Position numbers and translations under genes: made by a program. A stretch of 64,000 bases of DNA from Sediminibacterium sp. (GTDB taxonomy: Bacteria > Bacteroidota > Bacteroidia > Chitinophagales > Chitinophagaceae), in contig JAGOAO010000009.1 in NCBI GenBank assembly GCA_017983845.1, positions 1-64,000 on the forward strand, written 5' to 3'. The notes under the pieces were generated by a model. It saw only the letters and a list, made by a program, of their open reading frames with translations, was not told where the DNA came from and did no database searches. Shown here in pieces: positions 45,664-54,373 of this stretch. Position 1 is the stretch's first letter; each line of letters begins with the position of its first letter.

Positions 45664-45698
45664 AAAAAAAGCACTAGCCGGGGGGCTGGTGCTTTTTT
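45664..45698. terminator. Bidirectional terminator after the sigma operon
   Basis: Stem AAAAAAGCACTAGCC with GGCTGGTGCTTTTTT around GGGG, with one G-T pair. A and T runs on both sides serve the two convergent transcripts. Confidence 0.9.
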
Positions 45699-45721
45699 GT
45701 TTTTAGAAATGGTCCTTCTAT

Positions 45722-46498
45722 TTATAAGTCTGAATAGGATTTTGCACGCATTAAAATAATATCCGATTTTGAAACCGTATTTACATACTCAGGTAGATTG
45801 CTCATCTGCTTCCAAGCAGCTGATGCCACAAAGCTTTTCCAATGCGCTTCTCTGTCTGCGATATCTTTAAACCTTGTGATATAGATCAAATTAGGCATCC
45901 TGTCACCAGCAATGACTTTGCCATAAAACAATGCATTAAAATTCAAGTTTTTAAACAAGTCAATTTCTTTTCCTTCATTGAACATATGTACTTTTTTTAG
46001 AAAATTAGCCTCGTCTGCACTTTCATAACTTCTGAACTCATAAATATTATCAGCAGATCTTTCAAAATTTGTTTCTTTTTTAGACTGCCCCTGAAACTTA
46101 AAAGACTTGGAAATACTTGTCTCAAGCCTACTGTAAGGCAAAGCCTCATTGGATGCAGTTAAACTTAATAATGTATGCTGTTTTAGTGGATCAATTGCCT
46201 CTTTCAATTGATCTAATTGATCAAGTTGTTGTAAGCTTTTTAAGGGTATCCAAACTAAGATGGTCTTATCTTTTGCCGTATCATTTGTGATGGGTTCAAA
46301 TACACCTACATTGGCAATACCGAATTGATGTAAATGAGGCAGGTATATATTTTTTAAATACGCATCAACCGCATCTAACTGGCTTGTTGAACTGCAGTGG
46401 TATACCTGTGTAATATAATACTCGCGAGATTTGTCTTTAGCAGCTGCAAAATTGGAAACAGTTAAGAATAAGCTTAACATTAAGATCATTGGTTTCAT
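45722..46498 (-). CDS. Exported NIPSNAP family protein
   Basis: 258 residues from ATG at 46498 (MKPMILMLSLFLTVSNFAAA), a signal peptide; an upstream ATG at 46516 adds six residues. Two ferredoxin-like alpha/beta units follow: YYITQVYHCSSTSQLDAVDA and, in the second half, NIYEFRSYESADEANFLKKV with PNLIYITRFKDIADREAHWK. These match NIPSNAP proteins, whose function is unknown. Bacteroidota members are often exported as here. It shares a strand with the serine hydrolase gene upstream, with 28 bp between the genes. Confidence 0.82.
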   Translation of the reverse strand: MKPMILMLSLFLTVSNFAAAKDKSREYYITQVYHCSSTSQLDAVDAYLKNIYLPHLHQFGIANVGVFEPITNDTAKDKTILVWIPLKSLQQLDQLDQLKEAIDPLKQHTLLSLTASNEALPYSRLETSISKSFKFQGQSKKETNFERSADNIYEFRSYESADEANFLKKVHMFNEGKEIDLFKNLNFNALFYGKVIAGDRMPNLIYITRFKDIADREAHWKSFVASAAWKQMSNLPEYVNTVSKSDIILMRAKSYSDL

Positions 46499-46544
46499 AA
46501 AATTTTTTATGGGCATTTGTAAATACTGTATGATTTAAATAGGT

Positions 46545-48080
46545 CTATTGATTTAACAATTCAAGATGATACTCCTGAATCAATGCTGGATTTTCAGGAC
46601 TCAATGTGAAACTTAATTTTAGTTTTTGATTTGCTCCTTCGAGTATACAATAGCCTCTTAATTGATTTTCGGCAACCATCTTCCCAACCACTTTAATCTC
46701 GCCAGCTTTGTCAAACAAATTTTTTGCTTCTGCTTTTAACTCATCTATTAAATAGTCGTCGAAAAAGTTTTCAGCAAAAATAGCTGGAGTACTTTCCCAT
46801 GTTGGCAATAATTGAATCAACTCTTTTTGTCTTTGCAATAAAATTGGAGAGGGCAATACAACCCTTGGTTGAAGTTGCGCTACTTGTACCAATGTGTCTA
46901 AAACAATTAAATTCATCTTTGAAGTTGGCGCATAAGTGTGGTTGGCAAAAAAGATAACCCCCAATCCATATTCAGGCATAAAACGCCAATTGCTCCCAAA
47001 ACCTGGCAATCCGCCACTATGCCCGATACTTGTTTTCCCCTCGGCATCATGCATCCAGTTGAGTCCATAACTATAGCTTGATGTAGTTGCTAGTTTTTTT
47101 CCTGAAGGAAATTGGTAGTTGGGATTTAAGTCAATGAAAGTATAAGGCTGGTGCATTTCTCTCACAGTGCTTCTTTTAATCACTTTGTTTTCCGCCTCAT
47201 TTCTTTCGGGCCATGCAGCCTGATGTAGTGCAACATATTTTGCAAAATCATCAATAGAAGTAATCATGCCTCCCATTGCGCCGTAAATGCCGTCTTTTAA
47301 TAAGGGCACATTCACCCAGTTACCTTTAATGGTTCTATAGCCCTTTGCTAGATTCATTTTTGAAATAGTAGTGTATTCATAAGTGGTATGCTGCATACCC
47401 AAAGGGTCTAAAATAGCCTTTTTAATATACGCATCATAGGTCAATCCGGAAACCTTGTGAATAATATAACCCAACATCGCAAAACCTAGATTACTATACT
47501 CATAATGCGCTCCTGTGGAATTAGAAAAAGAAAGGCCTTTTTCAATTAAGGCAATTAAGTCTGCTTCCGTATCAGATAGTTGTCTGTCACCCCATGGATT
47601 GTCTTCTGGAAATCCAGCCTGATGGGACATTAAATGACGAATGGTGATTGGGGCGCCATCTTTGGTTAATATTTGATCTTTAATGGAAGGAATATAGATG
47701 AAAACAGGGTCGTCTAATTTTAATTTACCCGCATCTCTAAGTTGTAAAATTGCCATGGTGGTAAAACTCTTAGACATAGATGCAATACGGAACATCGTCT
47801 CTCCGTTGGCTGGAATCTTCTCTTCAATATTCGCCCAACCTCCTACATTTTTATATAATAACTCACCATCTAATACAACCGCAAATGCATAAGCAGGGAA
47901 ATGATTTTTTTCTGCATAGGCCTTATATAAATTGTCTACCAAAGGCATTGCAGCTTGTAATTTTGCTTTTCTATTTGCATCCGCAAATTCAGCAGGTTTA
48001 AACTGTTTAGGGGTTTGTGCAACACCTACATTTAGCACAAATTGTGCAACAAATAAAGCCGCTAGTATTCGTTTTTTCAT
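46545..48080 (-). CDS. Exported serine hydrolase, class C beta-lactamase family, with C-terminal domain
   Basis: 511 residues with a signal peptide (1-21, ending VGVAQ). The catalytic SxxK is RIASMSKSFTTMAILQLRD, the YxN element is YEYSNLGFAMLGY, and HSGGLPGFGSNW is the third motif. A C-terminal extension of about 110 residues (LPSPILLQRQKELIQLLPTW to EYHLELLNQ) is not part of the catalytic fold and may be a lipocalin-like or DUF3471-type domain. It acts in the periplasm on an ester, amide or D-peptide. The substrate is unknown. It is divergent from the S9 peptidase gene. Confidence 0.85.
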   Translation of the reverse strand: MKKRILAALFVAQFVLNVGVAQTPKQFKPAEFADANRKAKLQAAMPLVDNLYKAYAEKNHFPAYAFAVVLDGELLYKNVGGWANIEEKIPANGETMFRIASMSKSFTTMAILQLRDAGKLKLDDPVFIYIPSIKDQILTKDGAPITIRHLMSHQAGFPEDNPWGDRQLSDTEADLIALIEKGLSFSNSTGAHYEYSNLGFAMLGYIIHKVSGLTYDAYIKKAILDPLGMQHTTYEYTTISKMNLAKGYRTIKGNWVNVPLLKDGIYGAMGGMITSIDDFAKYVALHQAAWPERNEAENKVIKRSTVREMHQPYTFIDLNPNYQFPSGKKLATTSSYSYGLNWMHDAEGKTSIGHSGGLPGFGSNWRFMPEYGLGVIFFANHTYAPTSKMNLIVLDTLVQVAQLQPRVVLPSPILLQRQKELIQLLPTWESTPAIFAENFFDDYLIDELKAEAKNLFDKAGEIKVVGKMVAENQLRGYCILEGANQKLKLSFTLSPENPALIQEYHLELLNQ

Positions 48081-48152
48081 GGTATTCTATTCATCACAAT
48101 TTAGGTCTAAATTCAAAAAAATGAACTAATTTTCTGCACTTAATCAATAGCT

Positions 48153-50636
48153 ATGCGTAAACAACTTTTTTTATTGCTTTTTGCAATGCCCCTATTCATT
48201 TTCGGACAACAAAAGGCCAATTATGACCTTGCCGCAAGATTTTCACCAAAGAAATTAGACAAGATGATTTTTTCTTTGTCAGTAGACCCTCATTGGCTAA
48301 AACAATCCAATAAATTTTGGTATGTGTACGAAACGAGTGAAGGAAAACAATGGATGATTGTAGATCCTACAAAGAATGAAAAAAAGCAAATGTTTGACAA
48401 AGAACAATTAGCCGCATCACTTACTAAAATTGTTAAAGATCCATTTGATGCGCAACATCTTCCAATTGATTCTTTAAAGTTTTTCAAAGATGAAAATTGG
48501 ATTCAGTTTGAAGTGAAAAGTAGTATTGATATTGATAAGCCTGGTGCAGCAAAGAAAGATGGTAAGGCAGAAAAAATTAAAAAAGTATTTTATTTTGAAT
48601 ACAATTTAATTACATCACAATTAAATGAACTTGTTGGTTTCAAGAAACCTAAAAGAAAACCAAGCTGGGCAAATATTGCACCAGACCAATCTAAAATTGT
48701 ATTCGGAAGAAATTATAATTTGTATTATATGGACAAAGCGAATTATGAAAAAGTTTTGATCAATGAAGAAGATAGTACCATTGTAGAGACCCCAATTACA
48801 AAAGATGGTATCCAAAATTTCAGTTGGCATAGTGAAGGTGGTGCTGGCGGTGGCGGAGAAACCAATGTAGACGCAGAAAAAAATAAAAATAAAAGAAAGC
48901 CTGTATTTGGTTACTGGAGTGAAAATAGCAAGCAACTTGCAATTGTAAAAGTGGATAACCGAAAAGTAAAAGATTTGTGGGTCATCAATAGTATTGCGGA
49001 TCCTAGGCCAACACTTGAAACCTATAAATACTGGATGCCAGGCGAAAAAGAAGCACCAGTTGATCATTTGATGTTGGTAGACATGACTGCTTACACCAAT
49101 AAAGAAATCAATGTATCACAATACAAAGATCAAGATATTTCTTTGTGGAATAAATCTGCAGCAGTTAACGCGAGAGACGACGAATTTAAGCCAATGATTT
49201 GGTTAGGTACCAATGAGCAGTTGTATCTTGCGAGAACTAGTCGTGATTTAAAAAAGATTGATCAATGTGTCGTGAACACAATAACAGGGGAAGTAAAAGT
49301 AATGGTAGCAGAAGAGATGAACACCTCCATTGAAATTAAAAAACCTGAATTAATAAAAAATGGTGCAGAATTAATTGAATGGAGTGAGCGTGATGGATGG
49401 GCACATTTGTATTTATATGATGGGCAAGGAAAATTAAAAAATCAAATCACGCAAGGCGCTTGGCATGTAGAAGAAGTTGTTTCTGTAGATGAGGCTAAAA
49501 GAGTGGTGTATTTCACTGCCAATGGAAAAGAGTCATTGAGTGGCGGTGGTAAGGAAGATCCTTATTATTTACACTTTTACAAAATCAACCTTGATGGTAC
49601 TGGCTTGCAATTATTAAATGCGGGGAATTTTGATCATAGCATTAGCTTAAACTACAACAACAACTATTTTGTTAATAATGCTTCAAGAGTGAATACGACT
49701 CCAGTAGCCAGTTTGCATAGTGCTGATGGAAGAAAATTAATGGAATTAGAAACTGCAGACTTAAGAAGTTTATTTGCTACAGGCTATAAATTTCCAGAAA
49801 CATTTAAAGTGAAAGCAGACGACGGTATCACAGACTTATATGGTGTGATGTACAAACCTTATGACTTTGACAGTACTAAGAAATATCCAATCATTGAATA
49901 TGTGTACCCAGGACCGCAAACGGAATCTGTAAACAAAACTTTTAGTAAAGGCATGGACCGTATTGACCGATTGGCTCAATTGGGTTTTGTGGTAGTCACT
50001 ATGGGTAATAGAGGAGGACACCCTGCAAGAAGCAAGTGGTACCATAATTATGGATATGGTAATTTGAGAGACTATGGCTTGGCGGATAAAAAAGCAACTG
50101 TAGAGCAATTAGCCGATAAATATGCATTCATTGATCGTAACAAAGTGGGTATTCACGGTCATAGTGGTGGTGGATTTATGAGTACCGCCGCGATGTTGGT
50201 TTATCCAGATATTTTCAAAGTAGCAGTAAGCAACGCTGGTAATCATGACAATAGTGTGTACAATAGATGGTGGAGTGAAAAGCACCATGGTGTAAAAGAA
50301 ACTATTTCCGAAAAAGGAGATACCAGTTTTAGTTATATGATTGACAAGAATCCAGGGCTTGCAAAAAACTTAAAAGGAAAATTATTATTGATCCACGGTG
50401 AGATTGATAACAATGTACATCCAGCTAATACCCTTAGAGTAGTAAATGCATTAATCAAAGCAAATAAGCGCTTTGACATGTTAATTTTACCTACCCAAAG
50501 ACATGGATTTGGAGATATGAATGAATACTGGTTCTGGAGAACTGCCGACTATTTTTCTAAATATTTATTAGGTGATGACACAGAGCGTTCTGTAGACATT
50601 GATGAATTGAATAAAGATGTAGAAAGAAAGAAATAA
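48153..50636 (+). CDS. Exported S9 family dipeptidyl peptidase (DPP-IV-like)
   Basis: 827 residues with a signal peptide (1-18, ending FIFGQ). An N-terminal beta-propeller of about 530 residues is followed by the alpha/beta-hydrolase domain. The nucleophile lies in GIHGHSGGGFMSTAAMLVYP, the aspartate in LLIHGEIDNNVHPANTLR, and the histidine in LPTQRHGFGDMNEYWF. The propeller part contains ENSKQLAIVKVDNRKVKDLW. It cleaves dipeptides or oligopeptides in the periplasm, feeding on external protein. The transcript ends at the hairpin at 50663. Confidence 0.9.
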   Translation: MRKQLFLLLFAMPLFIFGQQKANYDLAARFSPKKLDKMIFSLSVDPHWLKQSNKFWYVYETSEGKQWMIVDPTKNEKKQMFDKEQLAASLTKIVKDPFDAQHLPIDSLKFFKDENWIQFEVKSSIDIDKPGAAKKDGKAEKIKKVFYFEYNLITSQLNELVGFKKPKRKPSWANIAPDQSKIVFGRNYNLYYMDKANYEKVLINEEDSTIVETPITKDGIQNFSWHSEGGAGGGGETNVDAEKNKNKRKPVFGYWSENSKQLAIVKVDNRKVKDLWVINSIADPRPTLETYKYWMPGEKEAPVDHLMLVDMTAYTNKEINVSQYKDQDISLWNKSAAVNARDDEFKPMIWLGTNEQLYLARTSRDLKKIDQCVVNTITGEVKVMVAEEMNTSIEIKKPELIKNGAELIEWSERDGWAHLYLYDGQGKLKNQITQGAWHVEEVVSVDEAKRVVYFTANGKESLSGGGKEDPYYLHFYKINLDGTGLQLLNAGNFDHSISLNYNNNYFVNNASRVNTTPVASLHSADGRKLMELETADLRSLFATGYKFPETFKVKADDGITDLYGVMYKPYDFDSTKKYPIIEYVYPGPQTESVNKTFSKGMDRIDRLAQLGFVVVTMGNRGGHPARSKWYHNYGYGNLRDYGLADKKATVEQLADKYAFIDRNKVGIHGHSGGGFMSTAAMLVYPDIFKVAVSNAGNHDNSVYNRWWSEKHHGVKETISEKGDTSFSYMIDKNPGLAKNLKGKLLLIHGEIDNNVHPANTLRVVNALIKANKRFDMLILPTQRHGFGDMNEYWFWRTADYFSKYLLGDDTERSVDIDELNKDVERKK

Positions 50637-50662
50637 AACTGTTCCAGAAAAAAAATATCACA

Positions 50663-50692
50663 AAAAATGCCCTGATGATTCAGGGCATTTTT
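50663..50692. terminator. Bidirectional terminator between the S9 peptidase and FAD-domain genes
   Basis: Perfect 13-bp stem AAAAATGCCCTGA with TCAGGGCATTTTT and a TGAT loop, with A/T flanks on both sides. Confidence 0.92.
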
Positions 50693-50706
50693 ATTTTAAT
50701 AAGATT

Positions 50707-51885
50707 CTATTTCAAAAATCGTTCGCATTTTTTCCAGTATCCAAAAAAGCTTGGATAATACCCTGTCACTTCTGGAAACAACCAATCACGCTCCTCTTGA
50801 ATTCCTTTATAATGAAGGGTTGTAGGGTGTTCTTTAAAATACATAACAGGCTTCACCATTTTTTTTGTAGCGCTTTTGTCAATTGAATTTTTTAGTTCTT
50901 CGAAGGAACCTACAAAAATTTGCAAATTTGTAATATTAGAAATACCTAAGTCTATGATAAATTGTAGTACGTTTTCAGCTATAGGAAATTTGGCGAAATG
51001 AACTGGCTCTATCAATAAGATTCGATTTGCTTTTTCATTTGCATGCCATAATGGATCAAGATTAAAACTATTGTAAATACAAAAAGCTAAGTTTTGATCT
51101 AATTTACTTTTATCGAATGGCTCAATTTTATTTTGCTCCTGTAATTTTTCCAAAAACCGAACCGTATCGATTTCAAATATTTCATCCAATGGCTGTTTCC
51201 AAGCCGCACTATATTTGGACTTTAATTGACCAGCTGCATCAAAAATTGCATGAGGCAGGTTTTCATATTCCGTATCTAAAAAAGTATTAAGCTGTTTTGT
51301 ATTGGTGTATTTATTAATGTTCTCTTGATTCGCCACATATTGTTTACTACTAAAGGTACCCGCTACCCATTGCCAACTTAAAAAATTAGCTGCAGGATCG
51401 TGGTCTAACAAGTGGGCATACATCCATTTTGCGCCTGGTAACCAAGCAGCTTTAAAAATATTGGTATGTAACATGGCTATGTACATACGCAGATGATTGT
51501 GTAGATAACCTTTGTTATATAAATCAGCAATGGCTTCATCCATAGCATGAATACCCGTTAAAGCTTCATTAATAGGACTAGGCAGACCCTGTAAAACAAC
51601 ATTTGATTGGACCGACTTAAGGTCTTCTAAAATCAAATCACCCTTGTTCTGCCATACTCTTTGAAAATATTCCCGCCATGCCATTTGTTGCATTAAACCA
51701 ATCCAGGCTTGTTTGCTAAACTTAGTCTTTAGCTCCTGCATAACGACAATAGGGCTCAAAAAGCCTCTTGAGATATAAGGAGACCAGGCTGTTAAAGCGC
51801 CATTGGTATAGTTTCGAGTGGCCTGATAAGTGGATGGATCATAGGTTTTCACCTGTTCCAATAAAGCGGTGTAAGGGATGTTCAT
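50707..51885 (-). CDS. Photolyase-type FAD-binding domain protein with a C-terminal alpha/beta region
   Basis: 392 residues. The usual N-terminal antenna domain is missing and the protein starts with the FAD domain: ATRNYTNGALTAWSPYISRG near 22, QQMAWREYFQRVW near 66, NHLRMYIAMLHTN near 130, and HDPAANFLSWQWVAGTFSSK near 162. These hold the U-shaped flavin. The last 150 residues add alpha/beta elements (ILLIEPVHFAKFPIAENVL, LQIFVGSFEELKNSI, VMYFKEHPTTLHYKG) that I cannot assign; they loosely recall the missing N-terminal domain. It probably repairs UV lesions or senses blue light. It is divergent from a second photolyase-type gene, 60 bp away. Confidence 0.78.
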   Translation of the reverse strand: MNIPYTALLEQVKTYDPSTYQATRNYTNGALTAWSPYISRGFLSPIVVMQELKTKFSKQAWIGLMQQMAWREYFQRVWQNKGDLILEDLKSVQSNVVLQGLPSPINEALTGIHAMDEAIADLYNKGYLHNHLRMYIAMLHTNIFKAAWLPGAKWMYAHLLDHDPAANFLSWQWVAGTFSSKQYVANQENINKYTNTKQLNTFLDTEYENLPHAIFDAAGQLKSKYSAAWKQPLDEIFEIDTVRFLEKLQEQNKIEPFDKSKLDQNLAFCIYNSFNLDPLWHANEKANRILLIEPVHFAKFPIAENVLQFIIDLGISNITNLQIFVGSFEELKNSIDKSATKKMVKPVMYFKEHPTTLHYKGIQEERDWLFPEVTGYYPSFFGYWKKCERFLK

Positions 51886-51945
51886 TCAGGGACATTAATT
51901 AGGGGTATCTAATGAACAATTTTGTCTGCAAAATGTTTAAAGTAG

Positions 51946-53442
51946 ATGCAAGTTCAGCTCGTTTTCCCTCATCAATTATTTGACGCATCCGCCTTATTCG
52001 CCGAGGAAGGCGCTTTTTACATCATTGAATCGGATTTGTTTTTTTTACAATACCAATTCCATCAACAAAAACTCATTTTCCATAGGGCTTCAATGAAGCA
52101 CTATACCCATCTACTTACTCAAAAAGGATGCAATTGTCATTATATTGATGCGCATGATCCACATGGGCAAATACCATTTTTAGTGGAGTGGCTTGCAAGT
52201 AGGGGGGTAAAAAAAATAAAAATGTATGATCCTTGCGATCATTGGTTAGATAAACAATTAAAAAAAGCATGTACAAAAGGAAGTATTGAATTAATATATC
52301 TTCCTAGTCCCAATTTTTTAAACAATCAGCCTGATAGTGTTGCATTGCTAGGCAACAAAAAAACGTATTTCCAAACAAGCTTTTACACAGAACAAAGGAA
52401 ACAAAGAAAAATTTTACTGGAGGCAGATGGCAATCCAGTGGGAGGGCAATGGAGCTATGACGTGGAGAACAGAAAAAAAATTCCAAAAAATACAACCATT
52501 CCGGAATTGCATTTTTTTGAAAAAAACAAATTTATAGATGAAGCAACAGACTATGTAAAAATAAAGTTCAAAAATAATCCAGGAAAGTCTGAAGCGCCAT
52601 TTAATGCTGGAAACAAAGCGTTGTACTATCCAGTGACGCATGCAGATGCAAAAAAAGCAATGGATTTATTTATAGCAGAAAAATTAGAATTATTTGGCGT
52701 GTATGAAGATGCGATGTTGGTTTCAGAGAAAACTTTATTTCATAGTGTACTAAGTCCTTTAATTAACGTTGGGCTGATTCAGCCAAGTGATTTTTTAAAT
52801 GCGTTATTAAATGCTTATAAAAAAGCAGGAGCCCCAATCAATAGTATTGAAGGTATTGTTAGGCAAATTATTGGCTGGAGAGAATTTGTACAATTAACCT
52901 ATCGAAAAATAGGGAGTCAACAAAGAACAAAAAACTTTTGGGGCTTTACAAAAAAAATGCCTGCTGCTTTATATACAGGCACAACTGGCATCGCACCCAT
53001 TGATAGTAGTATCAAAAAATTACTTGAATCAGGATACAATCATCATATTGAAAGATTGATGGTCTTAGGTAATTTCATGTTGCTCTGCGAAATTCATCCA
53101 GATGAAGTGTACCAATGGTTTATGGAAATGTATATCGATGCCTATGATTGGGTCATGGTGCCCAATGTGTATGGCATGTCTCAATTTGCGGATGGGGGGA
53201 TGATCACCACCAAGCCTTATATCTGTGGGTCTAACTATTTAATGAAGATGGGGGATTTTCCAAAAGGAGATTGGCAAGAAATTTGGGATGGATTATTCTG
53301 GCGATTCTTATCCAAACAACGCGCAGTGTTTTCTAAAAATCCCAGATGGGCCATGTTATTGAGTACTTGGGATAATATGCCTGAAGAAAAAAGAGCAACC
53401 CATTTGAACAATGCAGAACAATTTTTAAAAGAATTAAAATAA
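51946..53442 (+). CDS. Cryptochrome/photolyase-related protein (FeS-BCP-like) lacking cluster cysteines
   Basis: 498 residues. The N-terminal Rossmann part (VQLVFPHQLFDASALFAEEG) and the helical part (VRQIIGWREFVQLTYRKIGS, LMVLGNFMLLCEIHPDEVYQ, YGMSQFADGGMITTKPYICG) follow the deoxyribodipyrimidine photolyase-related family. That family includes bacterial (6-4) photolyases and CryB-type proteins. Members usually bind a 4Fe-4S cluster through a C-x-x-C and a later Cys in the loop behind GSNYxxKM. Here the loop reads MGDFPKGDWQEIWDGLFWRF at about 433-452 and has no cysteine. A cluster-free variant is likely. The TIGR03643 gene follows by 13 bp. Confidence 0.85.
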   Translation: MQVQLVFPHQLFDASALFAEEGAFYIIESDLFFLQYQFHQQKLIFHRASMKHYTHLLTQKGCNCHYIDAHDPHGQIPFLVEWLASRGVKKIKMYDPCDHWLDKQLKKACTKGSIELIYLPSPNFLNNQPDSVALLGNKKTYFQTSFYTEQRKQRKILLEADGNPVGGQWSYDVENRKKIPKNTTIPELHFFEKNKFIDEATDYVKIKFKNNPGKSEAPFNAGNKALYYPVTHADAKKAMDLFIAEKLELFGVYEDAMLVSEKTLFHSVLSPLINVGLIQPSDFLNALLNAYKKAGAPINSIEGIVRQIIGWREFVQLTYRKIGSQQRTKNFWGFTKKMPAALYTGTTGIAPIDSSIKKLLESGYNHHIERLMVLGNFMLLCEIHPDEVYQWFMEMYIDAYDWVMVPNVYGMSQFADGGMITTKPYICGSNYLMKMGDFPKGDWQEIWDGLFWRFLSKQRAVFSKNPRWAMLLSTWDNMPEEKRATHLNNAEQFLKELK

Positions 53443-53455
53443 TAGAAATAGTATA

Positions 53456-53776
53456 ATGGAAAAAATAGCGTTGATCAATCCAAGACCGGCAGAGCCAATT
53501 TTAAGACCTGAATGGGAAGAGAAAGACAGGGACCGCATTATAGAAATGGCATGGGAGGATCGGACCCCATTTGAAGCAATTGAATTTCAATTTGGATTAA
53601 GCGAAAAAGAAGTGATTGAATTTATGCGCGCCAATTCAAAGCCTTCTAGTTTTAGAATGTGGCGCAAGCGTATGGCATCTAGAAAAACAAAACATGCAGT
53701 GTTAAGAAGTACAGATGTGATTCGATTCAAATGTAGCAGACAAAAAATAAGTGGCAATAAGATATCAAAAAGATAG
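53456..53776 (+). CDS. TIGR03643 family protein
   Basis: 106 residues, cytoplasmic, basic towards the C-terminus. The signature DRIIEMAWEDRTPFEAIEFQ and FGLSEKEVIEFMRANSKPSS, then FRMWRKRMASRKTKH, defines TIGR03643, a small protein found next to photolyase-like genes. The middle part resembles a helix-turn-helix (AIEFQFGLSEKEVIEFMR), so DNA binding is possible. The last 25 residues are rich in Lys and Arg. It follows the photolyase-type gene by 13 bp and is convergent with the DUF2256 gene. The function is unknown. Confidence 0.85.
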   Translation: MEKIALINPRPAEPILRPEWEEKDRDRIIEMAWEDRTPFEAIEFQFGLSEKEVIEFMRANSKPSSFRMWRKRMASRKTKHAVLRSTDVIRFKCSRQKISGNKISKR

Positions 53777-53800
53777 CGCACTCAAAAAGTCGTGCTATCT
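53771..53800. terminator. Weak hairpin at the TIGR03643 stop codon
   Basis: AGATA/GCAC pairs with GTGC/TATCT around a 10-nt loop, with a 2-nt bulge. The stop codon lies inside the stem. The following sequence AATTTCTATTG has only a poor T run, so termination is uncertain. Confidence 0.4.
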
Positions 53801-53849
53801 AATTTCTATTGATATAATTTTTTGAATGATTTACAATGCTTAAGCAGGT

Positions 53850-53996
53850 TTAGTTTTTTGATTTCTGCTTCTTACAGCCCTCGCTACAGTATTGAACTTC
53901 CTCCCAACACCTTTCCCATTTTTTTCGCCAGCTAAATGGTCGCCCACAAGTTTTGCATATCTTTTCAGGCAGATTTTGTTTTTTTACCCCTTTCAT
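53850..53996 (-). CDS. DUF2256 small zinc-ribbon-like protein
   Basis: 48 residues on the minus strand, ATG at 53994-53996 and stop at 53850-53852. It begins [20 protein letters not shown], continues [20 protein letters not shown] and ends CKKQKSKN. Cysteines C14, C17, C37 and C41 form a C-x2-C...C-x3-C set suited to zinc. The RPFxWRKKW and VxYCS motifs are those of DUF2256. The family is typically found beside photolyase-related genes, as here, 73 bp from the convergent TIGR03643 gene. The function is unknown; a role linked to the photolyase cluster is inferred from this repeated neighbourhood. The gene is short enough to be missed by automatic length cut-offs. Confidence 0.88.
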   Translation of the reverse strand: MKGVKKQNLPEKICKTCGRPFSWRKKWERCWEEVQYCSEGCKKQKSKN

Positions 53997-54011
53997 TCAA
54001 TGATAACAATA

Positions 54012-54356
54012 TTATGCATCAATTGTTTTATCAACAGGAGTGGTATAATAGTCCTCTTGGTAATTGCCTATATGTCTTTGACTTTCTTTTATTAATTTTT
54101 TATTTCTAAAGAAACTATAAAAACCAAAAATTAATAAAATTAAAGAGATTGTAAAAAAAATGGTTTCAAGATAAACAAGGACATCTAATTTGAAAAAGCC
54201 TCTTATAGATAATCCAGCTACGAGAAAATATAAGGCTGTACGAACAAAAGAAAGTAATGTAGTTTGATTGGCCATGAAAGTTCTTTGTATTGCCAATCGC
54301 TCTCTTAAGATTAGGTCCTTATTAATTTTTTGTTCGAGTGTTTTTTCCATGCTCAA
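54012..54356 (-). CDS. DUF202 membrane protein
   Basis: 114 residues. The N-terminal amphipathic part ILRERLAIQRTFMANQTTLL followed by SFVRTALYFLVAGLSI is the DUF202 signature (LRxxLAxxRTxLA pattern). Two to three membrane helices follow (about 45-63, 70-92). The function is unknown; in fungi related domains occur in vacuolar transporter chaperones. It is the last gene behind cydB on the same strand, 17 bp downstream, so it probably belongs to the same transcript. Confidence 0.8.
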   Translation of the reverse strand: MSMEKTLEQKINKDLILRERLAIQRTFMANQTTLLSFVRTALYFLVAGLSIRGFFKLDVLVYLETIFFTISLILLIFGFYSFFRNKKLIKESQRHIGNYQEDYYTTPVDKTIDA

Positions 54357-54373
54357 ATTTACAAAGAAAAATG

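Noticed and set aside
48621-49067. 148-codon open frame antisense to the S9 peptidase gene
   Set aside because: It is fully inside a well-supported coding region, is Phe/Ile/Cys-rich without a family pattern, and has no independent signals.
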